Positions 9,956-18,845 of a stretch of 64,000 nucleotides of DNA are shown here, piece after piece. The DNA lies in the NCBI RefSeq assembly GCF_902859725.1, contig NZ_CADIJP010000013.1:1-64000 (forward strand), in the 5' to 3' direction. This stretch comes from Achromobacter mucicolens (GTDB lineage: Bacteria; Pseudomonadota; Gammaproteobacteria; Burkholderiales; Burkholderiaceae_B). The position numbers and the translations under genes are program-made. Numbering within the stretch: position 1 is the first letter of the stretch; the number at the start of each line of letters is the position of its first letter. The notes beneath the pieces are model-generated. The model saw only the letters and a list, made by a program, of their open reading frames with translations. It had not been told where the DNA came from and made no database searches.

Positions 9956-10525
9956 ATGACACGCAACACTCCTCCCGTCGATACGCTCTCGCCCCGTGAA
10001 CGCATCCTGCATGCGGCCCATGCCTTGTTTTACGGCCAGGGCATCCGCGCCACCGGGGTCGACAAGATCATCGAAGCCGCCGCTGTCACCAAGGTGACGT
10101 TCTATCGGCACTATCCGAGCAAGGAATTGCTGGTGATGGCCTATCTTGAGTTCCGCCACGAACGCTGGATGCGGTGGTTTCGAGAGAGTCTGGCGTCCAA
10201 CCTGGCGGCCGGCGCCTCGCAGATCGACTCGCTGGCGCTCACGCTGCGCGACTGGTTCGATAGCGAGGAATTCCGCGGTTGCGCCTTCTTGAACGCCGCG
10301 GCCGAGTTCGGCTCCACGCATCCCGAGATACTGAAGGTCGTGCGCGAGCACAAGCACGACGTCGCGAGATGTCTGGACGAGATCTTCGAAAGCCCTGGCC
10401 ATTCCCTGGGCGGCCCCCTCACGGTCGCCATCGACGGCGCCATCGTGCACGCCCAGATGGGCGAATCCACCGAACGCGCCATCGATGCCATGCGGAGTCT
10501 CTCGCACTGCGTTCTGGATGACTGA
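9956..10525 (+). CDS. TetR family transcriptional regulator
   Basis: The 189-aa protein has an N-terminal TetR helix-turn-helix (RILHAAHALFYGQGIRATG, then KVTFYRHYPSKELLV). Its C-terminal ligand domain contains a GCAFLNAAAEF segment as in the C-terminal domain of the AcrR/YxaF-like group. It probably represses itself and the divergent DUF1348 gene through the three repeats in the shared promoter. Two decayed genes (azoreductase tail, YciI-like) lie directly downstream in the same direction and may once have been part of its regulon. Confidence 0.92.
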   Translation: MTRNTPPVDTLSPRERILHAAHALFYGQGIRATGVDKIIEAAAVTKVTFYRHYPSKELLVMAYLEFRHERWMRWFRESLASNLAAGASQIDSLALTLRDWFDSEEFRGCAFLNAAAEFGSTHPEILKVVREHKHDVARCLDEIFESPGHSLGGPLTVAIDGAIVHAQMGESTERAIDAMRSLSHCVLDD

Positions 10526-10528
10526 CGC

Positions 10529-10733
10529 CGGCAAAGGCGTATGTGGGTTGCCGCGAATGGCTTTCTCATTCCAGGAGGCCTAAATCAAGGCGGCGTTCGG
10601 ATTCATGGGCACTTCAGACGTCAAGTCCGCGCGTGCGGAAAACATGTCGCGCGGCACGGAGGCGAGCGCCAAGTCCATGGCCTGCGCGCGCGAGGAGATC
10701 GACAACATCGTCCGGCTTGCGCTTACCGTCTGA
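10529..10733 (+). pseudogene. Degraded FMN-dependent NADH-azoreductase (AzoR) C-terminal remnant
   Basis: From 10584 an open stretch without its own good start reads KAAFGFMGTSDVKSARAEN and then SRGTEASAKSMACAREEID before a stop at 10731. This resembles the C-terminal helix of AzoR proteins (LGFIGxTDVxFxxAEGL...AxxxAxxEI). The preceding bases to about 10529 may hold a weak trace of the AGKKV strand in the same or another frame. The N-terminal two thirds of the gene are absent. Identification is by eye only. Confidence 0.5.
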
Positions 10734-10743
10734 GGCGGACGAG

Positions 10744-11032
10744 ATGATATTCATCGTCAAGTTGACCTATACGGTGCCCAAGGAAAACCTGGGCGTTCAC
10801 CTTGATCGCATAGACAGTGGCTATTCGATGGCATCGCATCGCAGCAGATTATTGCCGCGGGATCGGCGGAAGATGGCATGGGGGCTTCGTCATTGCTCAT
10901 TGCGCGGATCGGGATGCCTTGTCACGCCTGCTGGCTGGAGATGCGTTCCTGGTAACCGGCGTCGCCACAGCGTCCGTGGAAGCGTTCACCCCTCAGTTGT
11001 ATTCGCGCTCCTGGCCCGAACATTGGCGATAG
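10744..11032 (+). pseudogene. Frameshifted YciI-like protein
   Basis: The ATG at 10744 starts MIFIVKLTYTVPKENLGVHLD, the YciI family N-terminus. Continuity then needs two single-base corrections. Around 10810 the frame changes to QWLFDGIASQQIIAAGSAED. At the GGGGG run near 10878 it changes again to GGFVIAHCADRDALSRLLAG, ending ...RSWPEHWR at 11032. Read across frames, the pieces cover a complete ferredoxin-like YciI domain of about 95 aa. Either two deletions inactivated the gene or the assembly has homopolymer-type errors. Confidence 0.6.
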
Positions 11033-11207
11033 CCAGAGACGGGCGGCCTTGCATTCGATCAGCGCAGGAAGGCGTTCTGTCACGCCCTCCTGGTTGGATA
11101 GGCGGGATTCAGGTGCATGCCGGCCGTGTCTGCATTGCGAAGCGGGCGCAATAGCCGCGTCCCGCTCGCAATGTCTGATCTCAAAAGGGGCTGCGTGCGC
11201 GGCGGTT

Positions 11208-11960
11208 TCAGCGGTTAAGCAAGCGTCCACCGTCCAGAACGATTTCCGACCCGACTGTCCACTGCGACTCATCGGAAGCGAGATAAAGGACGGCCTTGGC
11301 GACCTCCTTGGCGGTGCCGAACCGGCCAAGCGGAATGGTCGCGGCAATCTCTTTGTTGACCTGCTCTCGGTAGGCGGCGGGAATGCCAAGCTTGTCGTAG
11401 AGGGGCGTCTCCACGGGTCCTGGGCTCACCGCGTTGACCCGGATGCCGCGTGCCAGCAGTTCGGTGGATAGCGTTTTCGACATGTTCAGGAACGCGGCTT
11501 TTGTGGCGGCGTACACGGACGAGCGGTCCGACCCGGCATGCGCGCTTACCGACGTGGTGAGCACGACCGAGGCGGGGTTTGCGAGCACCGGCAGCAGGGC
11601 CTGCATCAGAAAGTACGGCCCCTTGACGTTGATGTCGAACGAACGATCGAACATCTCTTCCGACCATTCCTCGATCGGCAACCAGACTGAAACCCCGGCG
11701 TTCAGAAAAGCCACGTCGAGTTGGCCATAGTGGTCCTTGACGGCCTGTGCCAGTTCCTTCTGGGCGGCGACGCTGGCCGAGTCCGCGCGCAGCACCGGCA
11801 CGTCCGATCCGAGCTCGGCCTGCGCCCTGGTGATCGAATCGGGGTTGACGCCTGTGACGATGACGCGAGCGCCTTCGGCCAGGAACTGCTTGGCCGTTTC
11901 CAGGCCAATACCACTGGTGCCGCCCGTGATGAGCGTACGTTTACCGTGCAAGCGCGACAT
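11208..11960 (-). CDS. SDR family oxidoreductase
   Basis: A 250-aa classical short-chain dehydrogenase. It has the cofactor motif TGGTSGIG (residues 12-19), NAG at 88-90, a Ser near 137 and the catalytic Tyr150-x3-Lys154. The SPGPVETPLY segment after the active site and the C-terminal SDESQWTVGSEIVLDGG are typical. The start at 11960 (MSRLHGKR) has GGAGAAAGGT just upstream and is preferred over an in-frame ATG 45 nt earlier. It is divergent from a LysR gene whose product is the likely regulator. The substrate is unknown. Confidence 0.92.
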   Translation of the reverse strand: MSRLHGKRTLITGGTSGIGLETAKQFLAEGARVIVTGVNPDSITRAQAELGSDVPVLRADSASVAAQKELAQAVKDHYGQLDVAFLNAGVSVWLPIEEWSEEMFDRSFDINVKGPYFLMQALLPVLANPASVVLTTSVSAHAGSDRSSVYAATKAAFLNMSKTLSTELLARGIRVNAVSPGPVETPLYDKLGIPAAYREQVNKEIAATIPLGRFGTAKEVAKAVLYLASDESQWTVGSEIVLDGGRLLNR

Positions 11961-12088
11961 ACCTTTCTCCTTGAATATTGACCACAACCGGTCCACAAGA
12001 AGCAATGTAGGTTCATGCCGAATTTTCGATAAGATGGCTGTTTTGAATACGGTTCATGCAATAAAAGCATGAATCGCAGGATGGACGT

Positions 12089-12988
12089 ATGGATCGCTTT
12101 CTATTGATGAACTGCTTTGCACGCGCAGTGGAGACGGGAAGCTTCTCTGCTGCCGGACGCGATCTCGGTCTGGGCCAACCCAATGTGAGCCGATATGTGG
12201 CGGCGTTGGAAGATCACCTGCAGGCAAGGCTGCTTCACCGCTCCACACGCAAGCTGTCTCTTACGCCGGAAGGAGAACGCTACTACGCCGACATTCGGCG
12301 AATCCTGGATGCGGTGGACGAATCCGAATCCTCGTTCCGGAGTGGCACGGAGCCTTCAGGACTTTTACGCGTCGCGTGCCCGACCGCGCTCGGCCATGCT
12401 TTCGTCATGCCCCACGTGCCGGCATTCCTTCAGCGGTATCCGGGGCTGACGTTGGATCTGCAACTCAATGATCGTTATGTGGATCTTGTCGATGAAGGGA
12501 GCGAACTGGCTATCCGGATCGGACACCTGCAAGACAGCGCGTTGCGCGCCAGACCCATAGGCTCGTACGAACGCGTCTTCGTGGCCAGCGAGGACTATCT
12601 GGCCAGACGCGGCGTTCCGGAAACGCCAGACGACCTGCGCAATCACGACTGCGTGATTTACACGCTGCTATCGTCCGGCGCGACGTGGCGACTGCGCGAC
12701 GTGGACATTCCCGTATCTGGCAGGATAAAAGTGAATTCTCCATCCGCGGCCAGCGCGGCGGCCGTTGGAGGTCTTGGGATTGCGCACGGTCCGGCTTGGC
12801 TGTTCGAGGACGGGCTCAAGAACGGACGCCTTCGACGCATTCTTACCGCGCACGTTCCACCCTCTGTTCCTGTACAGATCGTCTATGTGGCGAGCAGGTT
12901 GCTGCCGACTCGTGCGATCGTGTTCATGGATTTCATTGCGGAAGTGTTTTCACAAATTCCCGCATTTAACTCCCCGGCTTCACCCTAG
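12089..12988 (+). CDS. LysR family transcriptional regulator
   Basis: The 299-aa protein has an N-terminal LysR winged helix (NCFARAVETGSFSAAGRDLG, QPNVSRYVAALEDHL) and a PBP2-like effector domain of the CrgA/AaeR-like subgroup (SGLLRVACPTALGHAFVMPH). Divergent orientation with the SDR gene across 128 bp is the usual arrangement for a LysR activator and its target. The effector is unknown. Confidence 0.92.
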   Translation: MDRFLLMNCFARAVETGSFSAAGRDLGLGQPNVSRYVAALEDHLQARLLHRSTRKLSLTPEGERYYADIRRILDAVDESESSFRSGTEPSGLLRVACPTALGHAFVMPHVPAFLQRYPGLTLDLQLNDRYVDLVDEGSELAIRIGHLQDSALRARPIGSYERVFVASEDYLARRGVPETPDDLRNHDCVIYTLLSSGATWRLRDVDIPVSGRIKVNSPSAASAAAVGGLGIAHGPAWLFEDGLKNGRLRRILTAHVPPSVPVQIVYVASRLLPTRAIVFMDFIAEVFSQIPAFNSPASP

Positions 12989-13020
12989 ATGAGGTGCTTG
13001 GGGGCATCAGCGCAGATATA

Positions 13021-13070
13021 GCCTTGCCAACCCCGCCATGCATTCAGTCACCGCGGCAGCATGGCAAGGC
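13021..13070. repeat. Spaced 9-bp inverted repeat
   Basis: GCCTTGCCA at 13021-13029 is repeated inverted as TGGCAAGGC at 13062-13070 in the 209-bp gap between the convergent LysR and TPR genes. It may act as a bidirectional transcription stop, though the loop is long and there is no T-run. Nothing else is recognised in this gap. Confidence 0.35.
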
Positions 13071-13197
13071 GCGATGGCGGGGAGCTTTGCGCAGCAGTCG
13101 ATGGTTGTTTGAGAGCACGGATTCCATTCGTTCCGATGCGTCGTCGCCTTCGAAAGGTTGGCGTAGATTCAACTTGGGAAGCGATGAATTTCAACAC

Positions 13198-14733
13198 CTA
13201 TTTGCGGCCGAACAGGCGGCTGAGGAGGCCACGCGGCGCGGCCGCGGCCTGTTCGGCAGCCAGCGCATTCTGCATCGACAGCTCCTGGAACTGAGGCTTG
13301 CCGTTCTGTTGGTACGAGGCGGCCGCTTGGCGGAATGCCAGCGCCGATTCAGCATGGCGCTTCATGTGGCCGTAGGTTTCCCCGCGTGAGAACAGCGCCC
13401 AGCTTCGGTAGTCGGGATCCAGCGCAATAAGGCGGTCGCAGGCGGCAAGCGCTTCCTCGTATCGGTTGGCGGCGATCAGGGCATTGACGCGTTCGGCGTG
13501 CAGGGGGCCGCTCTCGGGCCAGTGCGCCATCGCCTGGTCCGCGTCGGCCACGGCCTCGGATGCGCGCCCCAGGTGGGTCAGGGCCTCGATGCGTGCGCGG
13601 CGCCACTTCAGCCAGTCGGGATCCAGCGAGATCGCGACCTCGGACAAGGGCAAGGCCTCTTCGTGGCGCTCCAGCCTGTTCAGCATGTCGGCGGCGTTGC
13701 CGGGCAGGAAGTCGTTGTCGGGCGCGAGTTCGTAGCCGCGAAGGTAATAGGTCAGCGCTGCTTCCCAGCGGCGCTGGTCGCGCTGCGCATTGCCGGCGAT
13801 GAACAGCAGCTGGGCGTCACCGCTGGACAGCGGGTCCAGGCCCAGCAACGCCGCTTCCGCCAACTCAGGGTCGCCGCTGCGCACATACTCGCGGGCTTGC
13901 TCCTTGCGGCCTTCCCAGCCGCTGTCCGAGAGTGCGTCCAGGCGCCGCCATAGCGGCGCCGCCTCGTCAGCCCGGCCCAGGCGGTGCAGGGAGCGCGCCT
14001 TGCCCTCGAGGGGCCAGTCCCAGTCGGGTTCGCGGCGCAGCAGGCTGGTCCATTCCTCCACCGCGTCTTCATGGCGTCCGAGCGCCTGGAGGCACGAGGC
14101 GCGATTGTGCTGGATAGCGTTCTTCTCGCCCAGGATGGCGCGGGCGCGGTCGAACATCGCGATGGCGTTGTTCAGGTCACCCAGACGGCGGTAGTTGTTG
14201 CCGGCGTCGTAGAGAAAGCCACCGTTGTTGGGCGCCAGCGCGACGGCGCGCTGATGGTAGGGCAGCGCGTCCTGGTAGCGGCCTGCGTTGTGCAGGTTCG
14301 ATCCGATATAGCAATGCGGCGCCGCGGCAAATGGGCGCAGTTGCGAGGCGCGGGTCCAGCTTGCAATGGCGTCGTCCAGTCGACCGTCGTTGATCAACAG
14401 GTAGCCCTCGGCCAGCAGCAATCCGAAGTGCGACGGCGCGCGTGTCTTGGCCTCGCGCAGCATGTGCCAAGCGTGCTGCTGTTGGCCCGCATCGTAGAGC
14501 GCAGTGACTCGCAAGCGAATGGCGTCGCTGCAGTGCGGATCCAGCGCCAACGCGCGGTCCAGGTCTGAGTCACGCTGTGCGTTCGCGCCGCGCTGGTCGT
14601 GGTAGCGGGCGCGCAATGCCCACATGACGGCGAGATCTGGCTGTTCGCGCAGTCCTTGCTCGCACAAGGCAAGCATTTGGGCAAGGTCGCCGCCGTCATC
14701 AGCGCGGTGGATGGATTCGATCAGGCTGGACAT
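13198..14733 (-). CDS. Tetratricopeptide-repeat protein
   Basis: A 511-aa protein built almost entirely of TPR helical hairpins from near residue 5 to 490. Recurrent elements include ALALDP, LGRxDEA, AVALAPNN and AISLDPDW at about 34-residue spacing. No signal peptide or membrane segment is evident. TPR arrays are protein-interaction scaffolds, so no enzymatic role is implied. It lies 29 bp downstream of the zinc-ribbon/RDD gene on the same strand, and the pair is probably one operon. Confidence 0.88.
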   Translation of the reverse strand: MSSLIESIHRADDGGDLAQMLALCEQGLREQPDLAVMWALRARYHDQRGANAQRDSDLDRALALDPHCSDAIRLRVTALYDAGQQQHAWHMLREAKTRAPSHFGLLLAEGYLLINDGRLDDAIASWTRASQLRPFAAAPHCYIGSNLHNAGRYQDALPYHQRAVALAPNNGGFLYDAGNNYRRLGDLNNAIAMFDRARAILGEKNAIQHNRASCLQALGRHEDAVEEWTSLLRREPDWDWPLEGKARSLHRLGRADEAAPLWRRLDALSDSGWEGRKEQAREYVRSGDPELAEAALLGLDPLSSGDAQLLFIAGNAQRDQRRWEAALTYYLRGYELAPDNDFLPGNAADMLNRLERHEEALPLSEVAISLDPDWLKWRRARIEALTHLGRASEAVADADQAMAHWPESGPLHAERVNALIAANRYEEALAACDRLIALDPDYRSWALFSRGETYGHMKRHAESALAFRQAAASYQQNGKPQFQELSMQNALAAEQAAAAPRGLLSRLFGRK

Positions 14734-14762
14734 GCGCAGGGTTCTCTACTCGGAAGGTTGGA

Positions 14763-15827
14763 TTAGCGCGCCAGGGCGCCGGCGTCGTGACGGCAACGGT
14801 AGGGGCGGTCTTCGCGCGGGATGTCGTCGCTGCCGCACTGCCAACGGCGCACGCCGCCGCCTTTCTTTTCGGATCTCAGCTCGGGCAGATAGATCAGGTG
14901 CTTGCCGCCCAGCGACGGTGAGTCCGCCGTGCCCGGATCGCCCGCGATGGTAAAGCGCAGCACCCCGTTGACGGGATTCATCTCAAGGTTGCTGAAGCCG
15001 CTGGTTCGCAGCGATTCAAGCGTCACGCCGAGCGCGGCGATGTCGGGCGCAAACGTTTTGGTGCGCTGGTAGTGACTTTCCGCGAGCAGGCGCACGGGAT
15101 CCGACACGAGATCCAGGTGTATGACGTTGGCGCGCAGCGGATTGTCTCCGTCATCCTTCTCCAGGGCGACTACTGCGATCACCATGCCGGCCAGGACCAG
15201 CCCCCCCATGCCGAACACGATGAACAGCATGCGGCCCGCGCCTGTGACAGCGCGAACCCGAGCCAGCGCGGGCAGCACGGCCCGCGGATTGGCCTGGCTA
15301 GATACCACGTGAGTGCCGGCGAGGGCGTTGTGCATGGCGCGCTCGCCAAAAATAGACTGCTGTATATGGTGGAAGATGCCGGGTAATACCACATTCAGCG
15401 AGTACTTCAGGGTATGCCGCCAGATCGAGCGCGGCAGTCCAGGCGAGCAGCCCTTGCGCGTCACCACTCGCTGCTTCAAGAGACGCTTGCCGGGCGAACC
15501 ATTGCCCCAGGCGTCCATGAAGGCGGGCAGCAACAAGCCCAGTAGCCCGCCAGCCATTGCCAGCAGCACGGGTGCGTCTGCGCCCGTCAGGCCTTGGTAG
15601 GTGTAAGAAGCGGCCATGGACAAGCCGACCGTCCCCGCCGCCATGACGACGACGTCGAACGCCGTGGCGGCCAGCCGGGCCCAGATGCTGGGAAAGACGG
15701 GGGCGTCGCCGCGTGGGCTGGAGCGCTGGGCGGTCGCCTCTTGGGAAGTGATCGGCAGGGGGGCTTTGCAGCTGAAGCACAGCTTGTTGGCGGCCGGATT
15801 CTGCCAGTTGCAGCGAGGGCATTGCAT
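14763..15827 (-). CDS. Zinc-ribbon RDD-family membrane protein with pilin-like C-terminus
   Basis: The protein starts MQCPRCNWQNP, with a four-cysteine zinc ribbon (Cys3, Cys6, Cys17, Cys20). An RDD-type membrane region follows (SIWARLAATAFDVVVMAA, then helices and a GSPGKRLLKQRVV loop). A further hydrophobic helix near residues 220-242 leads to a soluble C-terminal part ending WQCGSDDIPREDRPYRCR. That ending resembles the disulphide-closed C-terminus of type IV pilins. An in-frame ATG at 15887 would add 20 residues, and neither start has a clear ribosome-binding site. Function is unknown; the family is often called a transporter without proof. Confidence 0.8.
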   Translation of the reverse strand: MQCPRCNWQNPAANKLCFSCKAPLPITSQEATAQRSSPRGDAPVFPSIWARLAATAFDVVVMAAGTVGLSMAASYTYQGLTGADAPVLLAMAGGLLGLLLPAFMDAWGNGSPGKRLLKQRVVTRKGCSPGLPRSIWRHTLKYSLNVVLPGIFHHIQQSIFGERAMHNALAGTHVVSSQANPRAVLPALARVRAVTGAGRMLFIVFGMGGLVLAGMVIAVVALEKDDGDNPLRANVIHLDLVSDPVRLLAESHYQRTKTFAPDIAALGVTLESLRTSGFSNLEMNPVNGVLRFTIAGDPGTADSPSLGGKHLIYLPELRSEKKGGGVRRWQCGSDDIPREDRPYRCRHDAGALAR

Positions 15828-16105
15828 GGGATCGGAGGCTGGTGTGCTGAAGCCGGTCTGAGCGGCAGGACTGCGGATGATACCCATGCGGCCCCGATTC
15901 TGGTGGCGCTATCGGCCATACAACGTGATCTGGCGGGCGCGCCCCTTCGGAATGATTTTTCCGTAATTGACCATCGTTCCAAAAAAAGAACGCTGAAGCC
16001 AAAAATCGCCATCTACCGACAGATTGTCCTGCCGAATATAGTTCTGGTCATGGCAGCGACGCGCTGCAAGCAACACCCCAAACCTACCTCTCCAAGGACA
16101 CTGAC

Positions 16106-16810
16106 ATGACCCACACCACCGCCAAGCTCGAAGTGCTGACCCCCGAAAACAGCCAGATCATCTTCATCGATCACCAGCCGCAAATGGCCTTCGGCGTGCA
16201 GTCGATCGACCGCCAGACGCTGAAGAACAACGTCGTGGGGCTGGCCAAGGGGGCCAAGGCGTTCGACATTCCGACCATCATCACCACCGTCGAGACCGAA
16301 TCGTTCTCCGGCTACACCTATCCGGAATTGCTCGATGTCTTCCCGGAAAAGAAAGTGCTGGAACGCACCTCGATGAACTCCTGGGATGATCAGAAGGTGC
16401 GCGATCAGCTGGCCGCCAATGGCCGCAAGAAGGTGATCGTGGCCGGTCTCTGGACCGAAGTGTGCAACACCACCTTCGCCCTGAGCGCGATGCTGGAAGG
16501 CGAGTACGAGATCTACATGGTGTCCGACGCTTCCGGCGGCACGTCCAAGGAAGCGCACGACATGGCCATGCAACGCATGATCCAGGCCGGCGTTGTGCCG
16601 GTCACCTGGCAGCAGGTGCTGCTGGAGTGGCAGCGTGACTGGGCCCGCCGTGACTCGTATGATGCCGTGATGGAAATCGTCAAGGAACACTCGGGCGCGT
16701 ACGGCATGGGCGTGGATTACGCCTACACGATGGTGCACAAGGCCGGTCAGCGCACGCAGACCGCACACGAGGCGATCGCGCCCGTCGCGGCGCCGGTTAC
16801 CGCTCGCTGA
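16106..16810 (+). CDS. Isochorismatase-family (YcaC-like) cysteine hydrolase, copy A
   Basis: A 234-aa hydrolase of the isochorismatase superfamily. It has the catalytic aspartate in FIDHQPQMAF (Asp22), an SMNSWDD segment, and the nucleophile in GLWTEVCNTTFA (Cys120). The closest named relatives by architecture are YcaC-type hydrolases of unknown natural substrate. AAGGACACTGAC precedes the start. A strong terminator follows it before the MFS gene. A near-identical pair occurs inverted at 54.4-56.7 kb; the C-terminal halves of the two hydrolases are almost identical and the N-terminal halves differ at about a dozen positions. Confidence 0.9.
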   Translation: MTHTTAKLEVLTPENSQIIFIDHQPQMAFGVQSIDRQTLKNNVVGLAKGAKAFDIPTIITTVETESFSGYTYPELLDVFPEKKVLERTSMNSWDDQKVRDQLAANGRKKVIVAGLWTEVCNTTFALSAMLEGEYEIYMVSDASGGTSKEAHDMAMQRMIQAGVVPVTWQQVLLEWQRDWARRDSYDAVMEIVKEHSGAYGMGVDYAYTMVHKAGQRTQTAHEAIAPVAAPVTAR

Positions 16811-18460
16811 ATCCCAGGCCCGCGGCCAATGCCGCGGGCTTTTTTTTCCATACCGCCTGGCAGCCCGGAGCCTTCCATGACGACCGCCGACACCCGCCCC
16901 GCCGACGCCTCGCCGTCCTCGCCTTTCGCCTACTCCGCCTTCTCCGTGATCTGGATCGCCACCGTGCTGTCCAACATTGGCACCTGGATGCACGACGTGG
17001 GCGCCGGTTGGCTCATGACGTCGTTGTCGCCGTCGCCGATGTTTGTGGCGCTGGTGCAGACGGCGGGCGCGCTGCCGGTTTTTCTGCTGTCGCTCCTGGC
17101 CGGTGCGCTCGCCGACACCATGGACCGCCGCAAGCTGCTGCTGATGGTGCAGATCGCGATGGGCGTCATTGCGCTGGCGCTGGGGCTGGTGGTGTGGTTT
17201 GGCCTGACGACGCCGTGGGTGCTGCTGGGCTTCACGTTGCTGATGGGCATTGGCACGGCGCTGTCGGCGCCGGCCTGGCAGGCCATCGTCCCCAGCCTGG
17301 TGCCGCGTCCGTCGCTGCAGCAGGCCATCGCCACCAACAGCGTGGGTATCAACGTCAGCCGCGCCATTGGTCCGGCGCTGGCCGGCGTGCTGATCACCAG
17401 CATCGGCGTGGCCATTCCGTTCTTCGTCAATGCGGTCAGCTTCATCGTGGTCGTGGCCGCGCTGATCTGGTGGAAGCCGCCCGCCGCCGCCGAGAAGCGC
17501 CTGCCCCGCGAGCAGCTGTTTCATGCCATGCGTGCCGGCGTGCGCTTTGCGCTGCACAGCAAGCCGCTCAAGTCCACGCTGGTCCGCGCCGTCGCGTTCT
17601 TCCTGTTTGCCAGCGCCTATTGGGCGTTGCTGCCGGTGATCGTGCGTCAGGTGCTGCAGGGCGGCGCCTTGCTCTACGGCATCATTCTGGGCTGCGTCGG
17701 CGCCGGAGCGGTGATAGGCGCGATGGTGCTGCCGCCGCTGCGCAAGAAGCTGGGGCCTGACCGCAGCGTCATGGCCGGCACGCTGGGAACCGCGTTCACG
17801 CTGGTGGTGTTTGCGGTGGTGCCGCATCCCGTGGTGGCCGGTGCGTTCAGCTTCCTGGCGGGCGCCTCGTGGATCATGGTGCTGACTTCGCTCAACGTCT
17901 CGGCGCAGGTTGCCCTGCCGGACTGGGTGCGTGCTCGTGGCCTGGCGATCTTCGTGACGGTGTTCTTTGGCTCGATGACCGCCGGCAGCATGATCTGGGG
18001 TCAGACGGCGGTGCGTGCCGGTGTGCCCGCCGCGCTGCTGATCGCCGCCGCCGGTTCGGTGATTGCGATGCTGCTGACCCGCAAGGCCAAATTGCAGCTG
18101 GGCGCGGACCTGGATCTTGCGCCGTCGATGCATTGGCCCGAGCCCCTGATCGATCAAGAGGTGTCGCATGATCGCGGCCCGGTGATGATCACCGTGGAAT
18201 ACCTGATCGACCCGGCGCGCAGCGCCGACTTCGTGCAGGCCATGCAGCACGTCGGCGCGGAGCGCCGCCGCGATGGGGCCTACGCCTGGGGGATCTTCGA
18301 AGACGCCGCCCAACCCGGCCGCTACCAGGAGTACTTCCTGGTGACCTCGTGGCTCGAGCACCTGCGCCAGCATGAGCGTGTGACCCACGCCGACGCGGAC
18401 CAGCAGGCCGAAGTGCGCGGTTTCCACATCGGCGACGCGCCGCCGAAGGTGTCCCACTTC
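16118..18460 (+). repeat. Inverted 2.3-kb duplication, arm A (hydrolase plus MFS)
   Basis: This arm matches the complement of about 54379-56724 over both genes. Within the MFS gene, stretches of 180 nt compared by eye are identical. The short segment between the two genes, the first 20 or so MFS codons and the last 90 or so MFS codons are clearly more diverged. Boundaries are approximate because no alignment was run. Confidence 0.85.
16818..16847 (+). terminator. Intrinsic terminator after hydrolase copy A
   Basis: GCCCGCGGC and GCCGCGGGC form a perfect 9-bp stem with a CAAT loop, followed by eight T residues. It lies between the hydrolase and the MFS gene, so the MFS gene either relies on read-through or has its own promoter. 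Confidence 0.88.
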
Positions 18461-18481
18461 GTGGCGCCGCAGCTGTCTTAA
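16877..18481 (+). CDS. MFS transporter with C-terminal soluble domain (transmembrane secretion effector type), copy A
   Basis: A 534-aa protein of the EntS/TMS-like MFS group. It has about 11-12 hydrophobic segments (VIWIATVLSNIGTWMHDVGA at the start, ADTMDRRKLLL as the motif-A loop). A cytosolic C-terminal domain of about 110 aa (PVMITVEYLIDP onwards) resembles an antibiotic-biosynthesis-monooxygenase fold. The start at 16877 follows CCCGGAG and removes 16 residues of an upstream in-frame extension. The central 400 or so residues are essentially identical to copy B. The substrate is unknown. Confidence 0.88.
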   Translation: MTTADTRPADASPSSPFAYSAFSVIWIATVLSNIGTWMHDVGAGWLMTSLSPSPMFVALVQTAGALPVFLLSLLAGALADTMDRRKLLLMVQIAMGVIALALGLVVWFGLTTPWVLLGFTLLMGIGTALSAPAWQAIVPSLVPRPSLQQAIATNSVGINVSRAIGPALAGVLITSIGVAIPFFVNAVSFIVVVAALIWWKPPAAAEKRLPREQLFHAMRAGVRFALHSKPLKSTLVRAVAFFLFASAYWALLPVIVRQVLQGGALLYGIILGCVGAGAVIGAMVLPPLRKKLGPDRSVMAGTLGTAFTLVVFAVVPHPVVAGAFSFLAGASWIMVLTSLNVSAQVALPDWVRARGLAIFVTVFFGSMTAGSMIWGQTAVRAGVPAALLIAAAGSVIAMLLTRKAKLQLGADLDLAPSMHWPEPLIDQEVSHDRGPVMITVEYLIDPARSADFVQAMQHVGAERRRDGAYAWGIFEDAAQPGRYQEYFLVTSWLEHLRQHERVTHADADQQAEVRGFHIGDAPPKVSHFVAPQLS

Positions 18482-18496
18482 TTGTCTCGTTATCGG

Positions 18497-18524
18497 ATGC
18501 GGCTCACGCGAGCCGCATTCTTTC
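18497..18524 (+). terminator. Intrinsic terminator of MFS copy A
   Basis: ATGCGGCTC and GAGCCGCAT form a perfect 9-bp stem around ACGC, followed by TCTTTC, starting 15 nt after the MFS stop. Confidence 0.7.
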
Positions 18525-18594
18525 GTGCTTGGATGCAGCCCTGGGCTTCATCCGTCTTTGCGTGGGACGGACAGGCAGTTCCGCGCTGATCCGC

Positions 18595-18762
18595 TCAACG
18601 TTCCGGCGCCAGCGCCTTGAGACTTTCAAGGCGTTCCAGCTCTTTTTTCTCCCGCTCCTTTCTGGCGCCTTCGCGATGAGACTTGATGGCGAGGAACATG
18701 CACACGCCCAAAATGGCGAGCTTGAACGTACCGAAGACGACGGGGATCCAGAAATTCATCAT
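18595..18762 (-). CDS. Small membrane protein, 55 aa
   Basis: A short reading frame starts MMNFWIPVVFGTFKLAILGV, continues through a single hydrophobic helix to about residue 25, and ends in a highly charged coiled-coil-like tail (EGARKEREKKELERLESLK). GAGGC lies five bases before the first ATG. It has the bias of a real single-span membrane protein, with a cytosolic charged helix. It sits convergent to MFS copy A and divergent from the MocR gene. The family is not recognised. Confidence 0.65.
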   Translation of the reverse strand: MMNFWIPVVFGTFKLAILGVCMFLAIKSHREGARKEREKKELERLESLKALAPER

Positions 18763-18845
18763 TGCCTCAAAACGCTGCCTTCAGCAGCTTCGTGGACTCC
18801 CCGGCGATGCCCAACAAGGCCAGGAGCGCGCAGAGCGAGCGCTAT

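Noticed and set aside
16106-16810. True isochorismatase of siderophore biosynthesis
   Set aside because: No enterobactin-type genes are nearby, and the sequence resembles YcaC-type hydrolases.
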